Shown: positions 52,377-61,548 of the stretch, one piece after another
Layout of the letters: each line of letters starts with the position of its first letter
How positions within the stretch are numbered: position 1 is the first letter of the stretch
NCBI GenBank assembly: GCA_043764095.1
Contig: JAYUKX010000167.1
Coordinates: forward strand, 35,092 to 99,091
Length of the DNA stretch: 64,000 nucleotides
Source: M3007 sp043764095
Lineage (GTDB): Bacteria; Bacteroidota; Bacteroidia; Chitinophagales; Saprospiraceae
Direction: 5' to 3'
Translations under genes and position numbers: made by a program
The notes under the pieces: generated by a model
Told to the model about the DNA's origin: nothing
What the model saw: only the letters and a program-made list of their open reading frames with translations
The model's database searches: none

Positions 52377-53691
52377 ATCCTTGAAGAAATGTGCGCACTG
52401 CGCTAAAACTCACAGTTTGATCGGCAAAATACGCTTGCGCTGCAGCAGCCTGTTCATCTGTTGCTCCGAGGTGGTTGAGGATATTGGTCAGGTGCATTTT
52501 CATGTGTCCACTTTGGATACCAGTGGTGACAAGTGATCGGACTGCCGCAAAGTTTTGGGCTAATCCCGTTGCTGCTACGATCATCATCAGTTCGCGGGCA
52601 GATGGGTTTCCGAGTATTTCCAAGGAACGCTTGGCCAGTGGGTGAAGCGCTGTAAGGCCGCCCACGGTACCGAGGGCAAGCGGCAGTTCTAGTTCGAAGC
52701 GGAAAATACCATTTTCTACCCATGCTTTACTTAGGCTACGGTATTGTCCGTCGCGGCAAGCATAAGTATGTCCGCACGCTTCTATGGCGCGAAAATCGTT
52801 ACCCGTGGCCATAATTACAGCATCGATACCATTGAAAATACCTTTGTTGTGTGTAGTGGCGCGGTAGGGGTCAAGGCGTGCAATTCGGACAGCGGTACAG
52901 ATTCGATCTACGGCTTCGGGGCCAGGTAAGCCTGCATGGCGCGCGAGGTCTTCCAGTTCCCCAACAGGGCATCCGACCCATGCACGTACGACGCAATTTG
53001 GAGTATAATTAGACAAAATGCACATAACAACCTCTACATCGCGGTCGCGGTCGGAGAGGTCATTTCGGGTATCAAAGAAATTCTCGATGGTATTGCCAAA
53101 GCGTTCCAGTACTGAATTGATAAAATTGGCACCCATGCTATCACAGGTTTCAAACGATGCCCTGATTTGGTAATATCCGGGTTCTTCTGCGGTAAAATCA
53201 ATCAATTGAATATCCAAGATTCCACCACCGCGATTGCGCATATTGGTGGTCAGGTCATTGCTAGAATTAAAGAGCGTTGCTTTTAGTTCTGGGAATAATT
53301 GTTGCAGCAATTTGGGATCGCCATGCCAACGAAAATGTACTTGCCCCAATTTGACCGTACCAAGCACTTCAGCATGGAAGCCGCCTTTATTGAGCCAAAA
53401 TTTGGCAGCACTTGACGCTGCTGCTACCACGCTACTTTCTTCAATGACCATCGGAACGGCATATACCTTGCCATTGACCATTACATTAGGTGCAATGCTA
53501 AACGGTAATGGATAATTGGTCAAAGCGTTTTCGGTAAAGCCGTCTAATATTTTTTGCTGGGCAGCATCGGGGTGTTGCCAGGAAGCTAGTTGGCGCGCCA
53601 TATCTTCCGGGTTTTGAGCAAAGTTATCTGCTACCCATTGTATTTTTTGCTCCTTCGTTAGTTTTGAAAATCCGTTGATTACTCCGTCCAT
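52375..53691 (-). CDS. mvaA: hydroxymethylglutaryl-CoA reductase, degradative (class II)
   Basis: 438 residues from MDGVINGFSKLTKEQKI; an ATG at 53730 would extend into non-conserved sequence. Class II features: catalytic Glu in MVIEESSVVAAAS, Lys in THNKGIFNGIDAV, Asp in MATGNDFRAIEACG and His in QSGHMKMHLTNIL. It interconverts HMG-CoA and mevalonate. Mevalonate synthesis by a class II enzyme is usual in Bacteroidota-like bacteria that use this pathway, but other pathway genes are not here. The upstream lipoprotein gene ends 36 bases before, same strand. Confidence 0.93.
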   Translation of the reverse strand: MDGVINGFSKLTKEQKIQWVADNFAQNPEDMARQLASWQHPDAAQQKILDGFTENALTNYPLPFSIAPNVMVNGKVYAVPMVIEESSVVAAASSAAKFWLNKGGFHAEVLGTVKLGQVHFRWHGDPKLLQQLFPELKATLFNSSNDLTTNMRNRGGGILDIQLIDFTAEEPGYYQIRASFETCDSMGANFINSVLERFGNTIENFFDTRNDLSDRDRDVEVVMCILSNYTPNCVVRAWVGCPVGELEDLARHAGLPGPEAVDRICTAVRIARLDPYRATTHNKGIFNGIDAVIMATGNDFRAIEACGHTYACRDGQYRSLSKAWVENGIFRFELELPLALGTVGGLTALHPLAKRSLEILGNPSARELMMIVAATGLAQNFAAVRSLVTTGIQSGHMKMHLTNILNHLGATDEQAAAAQAYFADQTVSFSAVRTFLQG

Positions 53692-53726
53692 CTGTGCGTT
53701 AGTGATTGAAAAACGCACAAAGGTAA

Positions 53727-54836
53727 TCACCTTCCTTGCTCGAATACCCAGTCTGACTTAAAATCTTCCATTTCCTTTTGGGTAAATTGAAATTTTGTCT
53801 GAATCGCTTGCTCTACTTGGTAAATATTGGGGAAGGCATTGTATGGGTCAACAATAAATAAATACGATTGTGCCTGCATATTGGGTGCAACGCGTAGTTG
53901 CGAGAGCAGTGAATCAATTTCGAGGTCAGAAACCCGTTTATAGCTCTTGTTTAAGGTGCGCCAACCGTAAATAAGACCTACCGCTTCGGCATAATGGTGC
54001 AGTGCTTTTGCGCGATCATTTTCTTGAACAAAAGACTTGCTCATGATTTGGGTGAATTTTTGACAGGAATGCACCACCGTGGCATAACTAATTTTTTCCC
54101 AAAGCAGGCAGATGTCTTTTGCTGCTTTTTCTTGGTCTTGTTGGTATTTATTGCCTGCTTTGACACTTGTTTGCAGGCGAATAAATGCTGCTTTGATATC
54201 GGAGTAAAAGCCTGTTTGGTCATTTTGGTCGCGTTGTGCGGCATATTTAGCCATTAATTCATCAGGATTATTGGCTTTTCCTAAGGTGGGGGTATTGGGA
54301 AAATCGGGATGTGCGCCAAACAAAGCCAATATTTGATCTGACTCTTCTAATGTAACTCCATCGCTCATCAATTGAGTGGCTGTGTGGAAAAAGGTAGCGG
54401 ATAAAAGTCCTTTTTCGATCAATTGTTGCAGTTCCAACCCCCGTTCATTGAATAGGTAACCATGATAGACACCGCCTTTGTTAGAACTGGTGCCTGGAAT
54501 ATACTTCAACCCGCTACTTTGGGCGAGGTCTTTGAGCCAACCAAGGGTAGTATCCATTTGTGTCGCAAAATAGGCGGAAGCACTATTTTTTAAGGATGGA
54601 TTACCGGTGTTAAATAAGTTTGATAAATCACTGTACAGCACCACAACGCCCGAATCGCGTCCTTTTTGGGCTTCATTGACCAAGGCATTATATTGTAGGC
54701 GTAACGCATATTGATCGTATGTGCTTGCTACAAAGTTGCTGCCATCATATTGGGTTGGGAATTCTAAAGGCAATTTACTTTTATTGCAAGAGAGCAAGAA
54801 AAGTAGAAATATGGGAATAAATAATCGTTTTTGCAT
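53727..54836 (-). CDS. DUF4856-like lipoprotein
   Basis: 369 residues; signal MQKRLFIPIFLLFLLSC with lipidated Cys. After a short spacer (PTQYDGSNF), the mostly helical domain (about 45-365) fits DUF4856, as I recall it, with the ending DFKSDWVFEQGR. Reported relatives are linked to iron or imelysin-type peptidase folds, but no imelysin motif is certain. It is upstream of the reductase on the same strand and divergent from the GNAT gene, with a gap of only 46 bases. Confidence 0.75.
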   Translation of the reverse strand: MQKRLFIPIFLLFLLSCNKSKLPLEFPTQYDGSNFVASTYDQYALRLQYNALVNEAQKGRDSGVVVLYSDLSNLFNTGNPSLKNSASAYFATQMDTTLGWLKDLAQSSGLKYIPGTSSNKGGVYHGYLFNERGLELQQLIEKGLLSATFFHTATQLMSDGVTLEESDQILALFGAHPDFPNTPTLGKANNPDELMAKYAAQRDQNDQTGFYSDIKAAFIRLQTSVKAGNKYQQDQEKAAKDICLLWEKISYATVVHSCQKFTQIMSKSFVQENDRAKALHHYAEAVGLIYGWRTLNKSYKRVSDLEIDSLLSQLRVAPNMQAQSYLFIVDPYNAFPNIYQVEQAIQTKFQFTQKEMEDFKSDWVFEQGR

Positions 54837-54866
54837 GATAAAATCAAATAATCGGTATAGTTTTAA

Positions 54867-54874
54867 TATTTTTG
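54867..54874 (+). promoter_or_regulatory. -7 box of the GNAT gene
   Basis: TATTTTTG, only eight bases before the chosen ATG at 54883, implying a very short leader. It lies downstream of the in-frame ATG at 54721, which supports the shorter gene. Confidence 0.4.
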
Positions 54875-54882
54875 CACCAGTT

Positions 54883-55941
54883 ATGCTTTATATACGTCCA
54901 TTTCAAAGTAAAGATCAAAAGTCGGTAATTGACCTTATTCTGAACATTCAGCAACATGAGTTTAATGTACCCGTTACCCTTCAAGATCAACCTGATTTAC
55001 TGCAAATAGAGCAGTTTTACCAAGTTAATAGGGGTAATTTTTGGGTAGCGGTCACTCCAAATGATGAAGTAGTGGGGAGCATTGCATTAATTGACAATGG
55101 CGACACCACTGCAACGATCCGAAAAATGTTCGTTAAGGCGGAGTATCGGGGTAAATCATACGGGACAGGTCAAAAATTATACGATTTATTAGAAAGTTGG
55201 GCTGTAGATCACGGTTTTCAATCGCTTTGGTTGGGTACTTTTGATCGGTTGCACGCTGCTTTGCGCTTTTATGACAAGAATGGGTTTATCTCGGTGGATA
55301 AGCGTCAATTGCCGCCAAGTTTCCCTATCATGCCTGTTGATAATCGGTTTTATACTAAATCATTGCCCTATTTTAGCATTCGCGCTGCAAAGTTAACGGA
55401 TATTGCTGGTGTTTTAGCCTTGCAAAGTCTTTATTTGTTTGCAAATCTTTCGGAGATGGAACGGGAACAGGGGTTTGTCACTACGCCGTTTACAACAGAA
55501 CAGTTAGAACGGGTAATTGGGGAAGAAGCGGGTTTGTACATAGCGGTACAAGGAGAAAGCGTCATTGGATATGCTTTTGGAGCCAGTTGGGGCTTTTGGT
55601 CGCAGTGGCCTATTTTTAACTATATGGTGGAGCGATTTAGTCAGTTTACATTTGATAATCAAGTATTTACTACCCACAACTCCTACCAATACGGCCCTAT
55701 TTGTGTTGATATTTCCATGCGTGGTAAAGGCGTAGCGGAGGCACTTTTTGGGGCAGTTAAAGCGGCTATGAGCAAGCGATACGAGTTAGGTTTGACGTTT
55801 ATTAATCGGGTAAATGCTATTTCCATAGCGTTCCATACGCGTAAGTTGGGTTTAGCGATTGTGGACGAATTTGAATTTAATGACAAACAATATTTCGGGC
55901 TGGCTTGGCATAGCGATCCTAATGTTCATTTTCTGTTATAA
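54883..55941 (+). CDS. tandem GNAT acetyltransferase-like protein
   Basis: 352 residues from MLYIRPFQSKDQKSVIDL. The N-terminal GNAT domain (about 1-165) has the acetyl-CoA loop KAEYRGKSYGTGQKL and ALRFYDKNGFI; a second GNAT-like domain (about 167-352; IRAAKLTDIAGVLALQS, DISMRGKGVAEALFGAV) has a second loop with RGKGVAEAL. Doubling is common in bacterial GNATs. Substrate unknown. Its 3' end overlaps the convergent lpxH gene by 23 bases. Confidence 0.85.
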   Translation: MLYIRPFQSKDQKSVIDLILNIQQHEFNVPVTLQDQPDLLQIEQFYQVNRGNFWVAVTPNDEVVGSIALIDNGDTTATIRKMFVKAEYRGKSYGTGQKLYDLLESWAVDHGFQSLWLGTFDRLHAALRFYDKNGFISVDKRQLPPSFPIMPVDNRFYTKSLPYFSIRAAKLTDIAGVLALQSLYLFANLSEMEREQGFVTTPFTTEQLERVIGEEAGLYIAVQGESVIGYAFGASWGFWSQWPIFNYMVERFSQFTFDNQVFTTHNSYQYGPICVDISMRGKGVAEALFGAVKAAMSKRYELGLTFINRVNAISIAFHTRKLGLAIVDEFEFNDKQYFGLAWHSDPNVHFLL

Positions 55942-56701
55942 TATTTCCATCTTCTATTTCCCAAAATTTGATTTCCATTGTTGTTCCATCAAACACGGCA
56001 TAAGAATAAGCCCACATCCATTCACCGAGATTAATATAACGGCTCGATTGGTTGGGCAACAGCCAATTAATAGGTAAATGACGGTGTCCAAACACAAAAT
56101 AATCGGGCGTAGTACCTTGTTTAAGTTTATATAAACAGTACTGCAACAACCATTCTTTTTGATCGCCCATCCAACCTTTTTCTGCATCTGGTGTGGCAGC
56201 ACGACTTTTGCCACTGGCATAGTTTGCGATACGAATACCCAAATCGGGATGTATTTGCCGAAATAACCAACGGCAAAAAGGGTTGGTAAATACTTTTTTC
56301 ATTAGTTTGTAGCCCTTGTCGCCAGGGCCCAAGCCATCGCCGTGACCAATAAAAAACTGCTTCCCCATAATCATACGCTCTATCGGATGGTGATATACCT
56401 CAATACCGAGTTCTTCCTCGAAATAGCCCGACATCCAGAGGTCGTGATTGCCCCTAAAAAAATAGATAGGAAGCCCGCTGTCCCGCAATTCCGCTAAAGT
56501 GCCCAATAAACGGGTATGACCTTTGGGCACAGCGTACTTATAGTCGTGCCAAAACTCAAACATATCCCCCACTAAATAGATCGCTTCGGCTTGTGGTGCT
56601 ACAAAACGAAGCCAACGTACCAATCGCCGTTCGCGTTCCACCGAACTATGCCTTGCATCAATACCAAGGTGAAAATCAGAAGCAAAAAAAGTTTTTTTCA
56701 A
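55919..56701 (-). CDS. lpxH: UDP-2,3-diacylglucosamine diphosphatase
   Basis: 260-residue metallophosphoesterase of lipid A synthesis, splitting UDP-diacylglucosamine to lipid X and UMP. Metal-site motifs in order: FASDFHLGID, YLVGDMFEFWHD, FFRGNHDLWMSG, FIGHGDGLGPGDKGYKLMK and VFGHRHLP. The family core is complete. As an outer-membrane bearing organism this gene is expected. Single gene, convergent with the GNAT gene. Confidence 0.92.
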   Translation of the reverse strand: MKKTFFASDFHLGIDARHSSVERERRLVRWLRFVAPQAEAIYLVGDMFEFWHDYKYAVPKGHTRLLGTLAELRDSGLPIYFFRGNHDLWMSGYFEEELGIEVYHHPIERMIMGKQFFIGHGDGLGPGDKGYKLMKKVFTNPFCRWLFRQIHPDLGIRIANYASGKSRAATPDAEKGWMGDQKEWLLQYCLYKLKQGTTPDYFVFGHRHLPINWLLPNQSSRYINLGEWMWAYSYAVFDGTTMEIKFWEIEDGNIITENEH

Positions 56702-56802
56702 TGCGATAGTTTTGTAAAATATCGAAATATGTTATGGTTTTAAAAGGGTACTCATCTGGCAATAATTATTACTAATTTTTGTACCTATCCAGTTGCCAAC
56801 CA

Positions 56803-56960
56803 AATTCCCGTAGGGAATGCATGTTTATAGGGTGGAATGAAAAACTGGCTCAATTCCCGTAGGGAATGTATGTTATTTTGCGCATTTTTACATAAAATCC
56901 CTACGGGATTTGGGCGATTTGCCCTATTCAGTCTATAAACATATATTCCCTCTGGGAATT
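56803..56960. repeat. nested palindrome, AATTCCCGTAGGGAAT type
   Basis: Four units: AATTCCCGTAGGGAAT at 56803 and 56852, AAATCCCTACGGGATTT at about 56895 and ATTCCCTCTGGGAATT at 56945. The first and last are inverted with TATAAACAT-type flanks, and the middle two are inverted around GCGC. The whole 158 bp folds into two nested hairpins. It fills the gap between lpxH and the MORN gene. Confidence 0.75.
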
Positions 56961-56983
56961 TTTTGGTGACGGCTGGATAGTTA

Positions 56984-57430
56984 CTATTTTTTTGATTGAA
57001 TACTATCATTTACAAACAATGCCTCAATAAGCAAATTTCCTTCGGGTGTCCATTTGCGAAATTTACCGTTTAATTTATCGTTTTGATATTCAGATTCCAA
57101 TGCTTTTTGCCCGTTGGGATGATAAGAGACAATTAGACCTTCGCGTTTTCCATTATGAAGGAATTGCACTTCCTTTAATTGTCCATCGGGAAAGAAAAAG
57201 GTGGATTTACCTTCTTGGACATCGTTTTTAAAGTGCATTTGTCCTACCATGCGCCCATTGCGATCAAAGGTAGTCATAATGCTGTCTTTTTTACCAAATC
57301 GCAGCCAGTACTTTGCAGAAACTAGATCAGTACCTGCGAATTTTTGTTCCATATAGGTCCATTCGCTTTTGTTTTCGCAATAGGTACACAATAAAGCACC
57401 CAAAACCAATAAAATATTGTTTATTTTCAT
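56984..57430 (-). CDS. MORN-repeat (YwqK-like) lipoprotein
   Basis: 148 residues. Signal with lipobox ALLCTYC, then MORN-like repeats (about 60-145: GRMVGQMHFKNDVQEG, GQLKEVQFLHNGKREG, YHPNGQKALESEYQNDKLNG). Such repeats are found in YwqK-type proteins next to toxins; no toxin gene is adjacent here, so an antitoxin role is not supported. Envelope location likely. Confidence 0.75.
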   Translation of the reverse strand: MKINNILLVLGALLCTYCENKSEWTYMEQKFAGTDLVSAKYWLRFGKKDSIMTTFDRNGRMVGQMHFKNDVQEGKSTFFFPDGQLKEVQFLHNGKREGLIVSYHPNGQKALESEYQNDKLNGKFRKWTPEGNLLIEALFVNDSIQSKK

Positions 57431-57556
57431 GTAATATTATTTAATCATTCCTAAAAAAAGAATGGGTATCCATCCTGCCAAATTACTATCAATGCGATTA
57501 GAAATTTGATAAGATTAGACACCCATTAATGATGAATTTTATTCCAGTAATTATAT

Positions 57557-57716
57557 AAGGAATGAGATTTAAATAAAGGTACAAATTTGGCGGCCTTATT
57601 TTGCCCCTCTTTTCGTTATTCATCGGTTGTTTAGCACCACCAAACTCCCTCTTCATGCCTTAATAGTGACAAAATCGTCTCCCCAAATCTGTACCTTTAT
57701 TTAAATCTCATTCCTA
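57557..57716. repeat. repeat family E, copy 3 (160-bp MITE-like)
   Basis: GGAATGAGATTTAAATAAAG (start 57559, 30 bp in all) and its inverse (57685-57714) differ at one position. The end follows the family form GGAATG..AATAAAGGTACAAATT. It lies in the 314-bp gap between two divergent-looking upstream regions of minus-strand genes; nothing else is seen there. Confidence 0.75.
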
Positions 57717-57744
57717 AGGAATAAAATCAAAGTACAATGTAAAA

Positions 57745-59130
57745 TTATTTCTTCCAAGGTAAGTCATTCACCTTACGACCTACACGAAGACCCAAATTAA
57801 CGCCCTGTTCGCAATCCATACGATAGTGTACGCCAAGTGGTACACGAGACCAAGCATTTTCTTCAGCCATTTCATAGAATGAATTAAAAGCACGTGGTAT
57901 ACCAATGAACTCAGTCCGTTTATCATGACAACGATCCGTCATAGCATAATCATAACCAAATAAATCCGAAAGTACCTCTGCTGCAGCTGCACCCATGGTA
58001 GAGTGACCAGAAGGATAAGCTGGGAACGATGGTGTAATGCCTATCTCTCCTGTTAATGGATGATCTAGTGGTGGTACGAAAGATGGATCAATAACCCGTT
58101 GAATATAACTTGCAGGACGCTCAACATTATAATAAAATTTTGAGAACCAACATGCTACCGCAGCATCGCTGAGGGTCATACCTACTTTTACGTTACCGTA
58201 AATAGCCGTTTCTAATGAAGATTTTTCAAGTACATATACTTGATTGGCCACAGCTAACCAGCGTGGGCCAGGGCTAAAAGTGAGGTTTAAAAGATCATCG
58301 CTCCAGTATTGTCCAATCCATCGGCCTTCGTAAGTGACTGTTGGGCCACTTTGTGCATACACTTCTAGTGCTTGAGCATAAAAATTTGAGTTTTGGGCTT
58401 CGCTGTAAGGGTGTGGAGCAGGGCATAACTTATCTGCATCTGTAATAGCAAAAGTACGTGCTTTACCATAAAAAGGTCCCATTGGTTTACCCGGACCAGG
58501 CGTAGTAGCTACCCAATCACCCGGGCCATCATAATTTGCTTGCCAATCATAGCTCTCGTTGGTATTAAAGTTGCCAAATGGATTTTTGTAGGCGTTATGT
58601 CCGTAGGTATCCGATTTAGACCATTCCCATACTACACTAGCAACAGCTTCGCCATAAGCGCGAGAAGCCTCAAAATTTTCTTCTTTGCTAAATTTAGTAT
58701 TGAAAGACGTCTCTAAGTTAGTAATTTTAGGAAATTTATCCGCGGATAAATCTACGAAGAACTTCTTCATCAAAAAACCAGTAGCCGCATTCACTACAGT
58801 AGGCCAGTGATAATTAATTGCAGGATCGTATGCCGGAATATTTAGACCTGAATACAAGTACGCAACAGAATTGTAATCAGGCATGCCGCTAATACATGCT
58901 TCATAATTGGCAAGTCCGATGAGCGCAATAGCACGAGGTGCTGGCCCTGGGCGATAACCTGCAGCGTAACGCTCTACTTCTAAAAACACATCGTTCCATT
59001 GTACAACCACATCATTGGGCTGTTCGGCAACGAGTGGTTTCGAAGGCGGGGTATCAACAGATCCATTATCCTTACAAGAATAAAGCATCGTGATGGATAA
59101 TACAATAAATAAAAAGTAATTTTTTTGCAT
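57745..59130 (-). CDS. vanadium-dependent haloperoxidase-like lipoprotein (PAP2 superfamily)
   Basis: 461 residues with lipobox MLYSC. The acid phosphatase/haloperoxidase motifs are present in order: ERPASYIQ (Arg-Pro), SFPAYPSGHSTMGAAAAEV (core PSGHS, near 371) and VPLGVHYRMD (catalytic His). The N-terminal half (about 30-280) is all-helical as in bacterial vanadium haloperoxidases. Halide choice or simple phosphatase activity cannot be told. It is transcribed divergently from a TonB-dependent receptor. Confidence 0.88.
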   Translation of the reverse strand: MQKNYFLFIVLSITMLYSCKDNGSVDTPPSKPLVAEQPNDVVVQWNDVFLEVERYAAGYRPGPAPRAIALIGLANYEACISGMPDYNSVAYLYSGLNIPAYDPAINYHWPTVVNAATGFLMKKFFVDLSADKFPKITNLETSFNTKFSKEENFEASRAYGEAVASVVWEWSKSDTYGHNAYKNPFGNFNTNESYDWQANYDGPGDWVATTPGPGKPMGPFYGKARTFAITDADKLCPAPHPYSEAQNSNFYAQALEVYAQSGPTVTYEGRWIGQYWSDDLLNLTFSPGPRWLAVANQVYVLEKSSLETAIYGNVKVGMTLSDAAVACWFSKFYYNVERPASYIQRVIDPSFVPPLDHPLTGEIGITPSFPAYPSGHSTMGAAAAEVLSDLFGYDYAMTDRCHDKRTEFIGIPRAFNSFYEMAEENAWSRVPLGVHYRMDCEQGVNLGLRVGRKVNDLPWKK

Positions 59131-59176
59131 TTTTTGTGAAATGTTCGATGATAAAATAAAATTTCAAATTTAGGTA

Positions 59177-59184
59177 CAAAAGTA
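59177..59184 (-). promoter_or_regulatory. -7 box of the haloperoxidase gene
   Basis: TACTTTTG on the minus strand, 46 bases before ATG 59130. Confidence 0.5.
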
Positions 59185-59331
59185 ATGCCACATGATAAGA
59201 ATTTATTAAAAAAAAGTATAAGAATTTCCTTAGAATCTCATTAGAATTTTTGTATAAGGAGTCTAGTCCCCCAAAATCGCCGTTTCTTTGCGCTAATACC
59301 AAGAAATAAAAAAAATTATACCGAACGAGAT

Positions 59332-61533
59332 ATGAAAAAAGTAAGCACATTTTATAGTATATTATTCATTACTACTTCCATTGTTTTAGGCGTTAGGCTT
59401 GGATTGAATGCCCAAATAGCCACAGATTCAGCAAAAATTTTGAAACAGGTGATTATTAAAGAATACAAACAGCAATCTACTGAAATTCAGCACCTAGCCG
59501 AAGTAAATGGAACATATATCATTTCAGGAAAAAAAAATGAAGTTATTACCCTTACGGATTTGAATACCAACCTTGCAGAGAAAAATAGCAGACAAATATT
59601 TGCTAAAGTACCAGGTGTTTTTGTATATGATATGGATGGTTCGGGTAATCAAGTGAATATTGCAACACGTGGGCTTGACCCACATCGGTCTTGGGAATAT
59701 AATGTCCGGCAGAATGGTGTATTGTTGAATAGCGATATGTATGGTTATCCGGCAAGTCATTTTAGCCCGCCTATGGAAAGTATTCAAAAAGTAGAATTAG
59801 TACACGGAACAGCAGGACTTCAATATGGCGCGCAGTTTGGTGGGATGATTAATTATGTGACAAAAACGGGCGATACTACTAAAATGTTGAGTTATGAGGG
59901 CAGCCATTCCGTGGGTTCTTTTGGATTATTTAGTGCATACAATGCGGTGAGCGGTAAAATTGGCAAATTAAATTACTATGCGTATCATCAAAAACGCGTA
60001 TTAGATGGATATAGAAAAAATGGCGCATCCAACGCAGAAGGGCAATTTGCTTCTTTATCGTATCTTTTTTCTCCTTCGTTTTATATAAAAGCCGAATTGG
60101 GGCGGTCAACATACCGGTATCAACTTCCCGGACCATTGACGGATGCACAGTTTTTGGATAACCCCCGACAAGCAACCAGAAGCCGTAATTTTTATAGTCC
60201 CGATATTTATCTGCCTTCGGTGACGCTAGACTGGCAAATTAATGCCAAAACCAAATTGAATTTTATTTCATCGGCGGTGTTAGGATCCAGAAATAGTGTT
60301 CAGTTTTTAGCCTTTGCCAATATTCCCGATACCATTAATGCGATCACAAACGAATACAAAAATAGGCAAGTCGATATTGATAATTTTAATAGTTACACCT
60401 TTGATCTAAGATTGATACGGTCGTATCGTATTTGGAAATTGGCAAATACCGTAGCGACGGGTATTCGGTACATTAATAACGATTTACACCGCAGACAATT
60501 GGGGAAAGGGACGACTGCAAGTGACTATGACCTAACAATTACGGGAGACTTTGGGCGTGATTTACATGCTAAAACAGAGGGTTTGTCCTTTTTTGTAGAA
60601 AATCTTATACAAATAACGCCTAAATTTTCTGTTTCGCCAGCCATCCGTTTGGAAAGTGCTGTAACAAATATCTCGGGGCGTATTTCTTATGTAAGTAACC
60701 CCAGAATCCCGGATGCTATTCACCACAAATACCCGTTATTGGGTGTTTCTACTCAATATAAATTAAATGACCAATGCCGAATTTTTGGCGGTATTGCGCA
60801 AGCATTTCGCCCTGTTATCTTTTCCGATATTATTCCATTATCGCCATTAGATAGCACGGATGCCAATCTTAAAGATGCATTTGGTTATAATGCTGAAATT
60901 GGGATAAGTGGTAAATATGGAAAATGGCTTCATTTTGACTTGACTTATTTCAATTTGAGGTATAATAACCGCATTGGTATTCAAAACCTTATCGAAAACG
61001 GACAAACCTATAATTTTAGAACCAATACGGGTACGAGCCTAACCAAAGGTATTGAATTGTATGCAGAATGCGTATTTTTCAACAGCAAAATCGCAAAAGC
61101 ATCCTTTTTTACTTCAACGGCCTATTTTGATGGTAAATATTTGAAAGGTTCTATTATTGTGAATAATGAAAATAAGGATATTGCGGGCAATACCCTTGAG
61201 ACAGTACCTAAATGGACCAGTAGAAATGGTATTAACCTGAAATATAAGAAAATCAATACGACCATTCAGTATAGCCTAGTGGATAAGTCGTATTCCGATG
61301 CCTTAAATACAGAAACACCCAGTGCTAATGGCGCAAGAGGTGTTGTCCCCAGTTATAGTGTTTTTGATATAAATGCTACATACCGACTATCGCTGCATTA
61401 CTCCCTTAAAATAGGCATAAATAATGTTTTCAACGAACAGTATTTCACCAAACGGCCAACGGGATACCCAGGAGCAGGTATTTGGAGTTCCGACGGGAGG
61501 TCTGTAAATATTACATTTGGTATAAAGTTGTAA
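59332..61533 (+). CDS. TonB-dependent outer-membrane receptor (FecA-like)
   Basis: 733 residues with a signal peptide (about 1-28). The N-terminal region (about 35-75) is a short sequence without a clear CarboxypepD_reg domain, then the plug (about 75-200; IFAKVPGVFVYDMDGSGN, IATRGLDPHRSWEYNVRQ, VELVHGTAGLQYGAQFGGM) and 22-strand barrel to the terminal NITFGIKL. The size and plug form match FecA/iron-chelate receptors rather than SusC. No SusD follows. TTTCTTTG (a near -7 box) precedes the gene by about 40 bases. Confidence 0.92.
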   Translation: MKKVSTFYSILFITTSIVLGVRLGLNAQIATDSAKILKQVIIKEYKQQSTEIQHLAEVNGTYIISGKKNEVITLTDLNTNLAEKNSRQIFAKVPGVFVYDMDGSGNQVNIATRGLDPHRSWEYNVRQNGVLLNSDMYGYPASHFSPPMESIQKVELVHGTAGLQYGAQFGGMINYVTKTGDTTKMLSYEGSHSVGSFGLFSAYNAVSGKIGKLNYYAYHQKRVLDGYRKNGASNAEGQFASLSYLFSPSFYIKAELGRSTYRYQLPGPLTDAQFLDNPRQATRSRNFYSPDIYLPSVTLDWQINAKTKLNFISSAVLGSRNSVQFLAFANIPDTINAITNEYKNRQVDIDNFNSYTFDLRLIRSYRIWKLANTVATGIRYINNDLHRRQLGKGTTASDYDLTITGDFGRDLHAKTEGLSFFVENLIQITPKFSVSPAIRLESAVTNISGRISYVSNPRIPDAIHHKYPLLGVSTQYKLNDQCRIFGGIAQAFRPVIFSDIIPLSPLDSTDANLKDAFGYNAEIGISGKYGKWLHFDLTYFNLRYNNRIGIQNLIENGQTYNFRTNTGTSLTKGIELYAECVFFNSKIAKASFFTSTAYFDGKYLKGSIIVNNENKDIAGNTLETVPKWTSRNGINLKYKKINTTIQYSLVDKSYSDALNTETPSANGARGVVPSYSVFDINATYRLSLHYSLKIGINNVFNEQYFTKRPTGYPGAGIWSSDGRSVNITFGIKL

Positions 61534-61548
61534 AAAAGAATGGCCAAA

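Noticed and set aside
56803..56960. Possible CRISPR array (repeated AATTCCCGTAGGGAAT)
   Set aside because: The units are palindromic, in opposite orientations and unevenly spaced, and no cas gene is nearby.
56984..57430. Toxin-antitoxin locus suggested by the YwqK-like protein
   Set aside because: No toxin gene adjoins it, and the protein has a lipoprotein signal, so only MORN repeats can be claimed.
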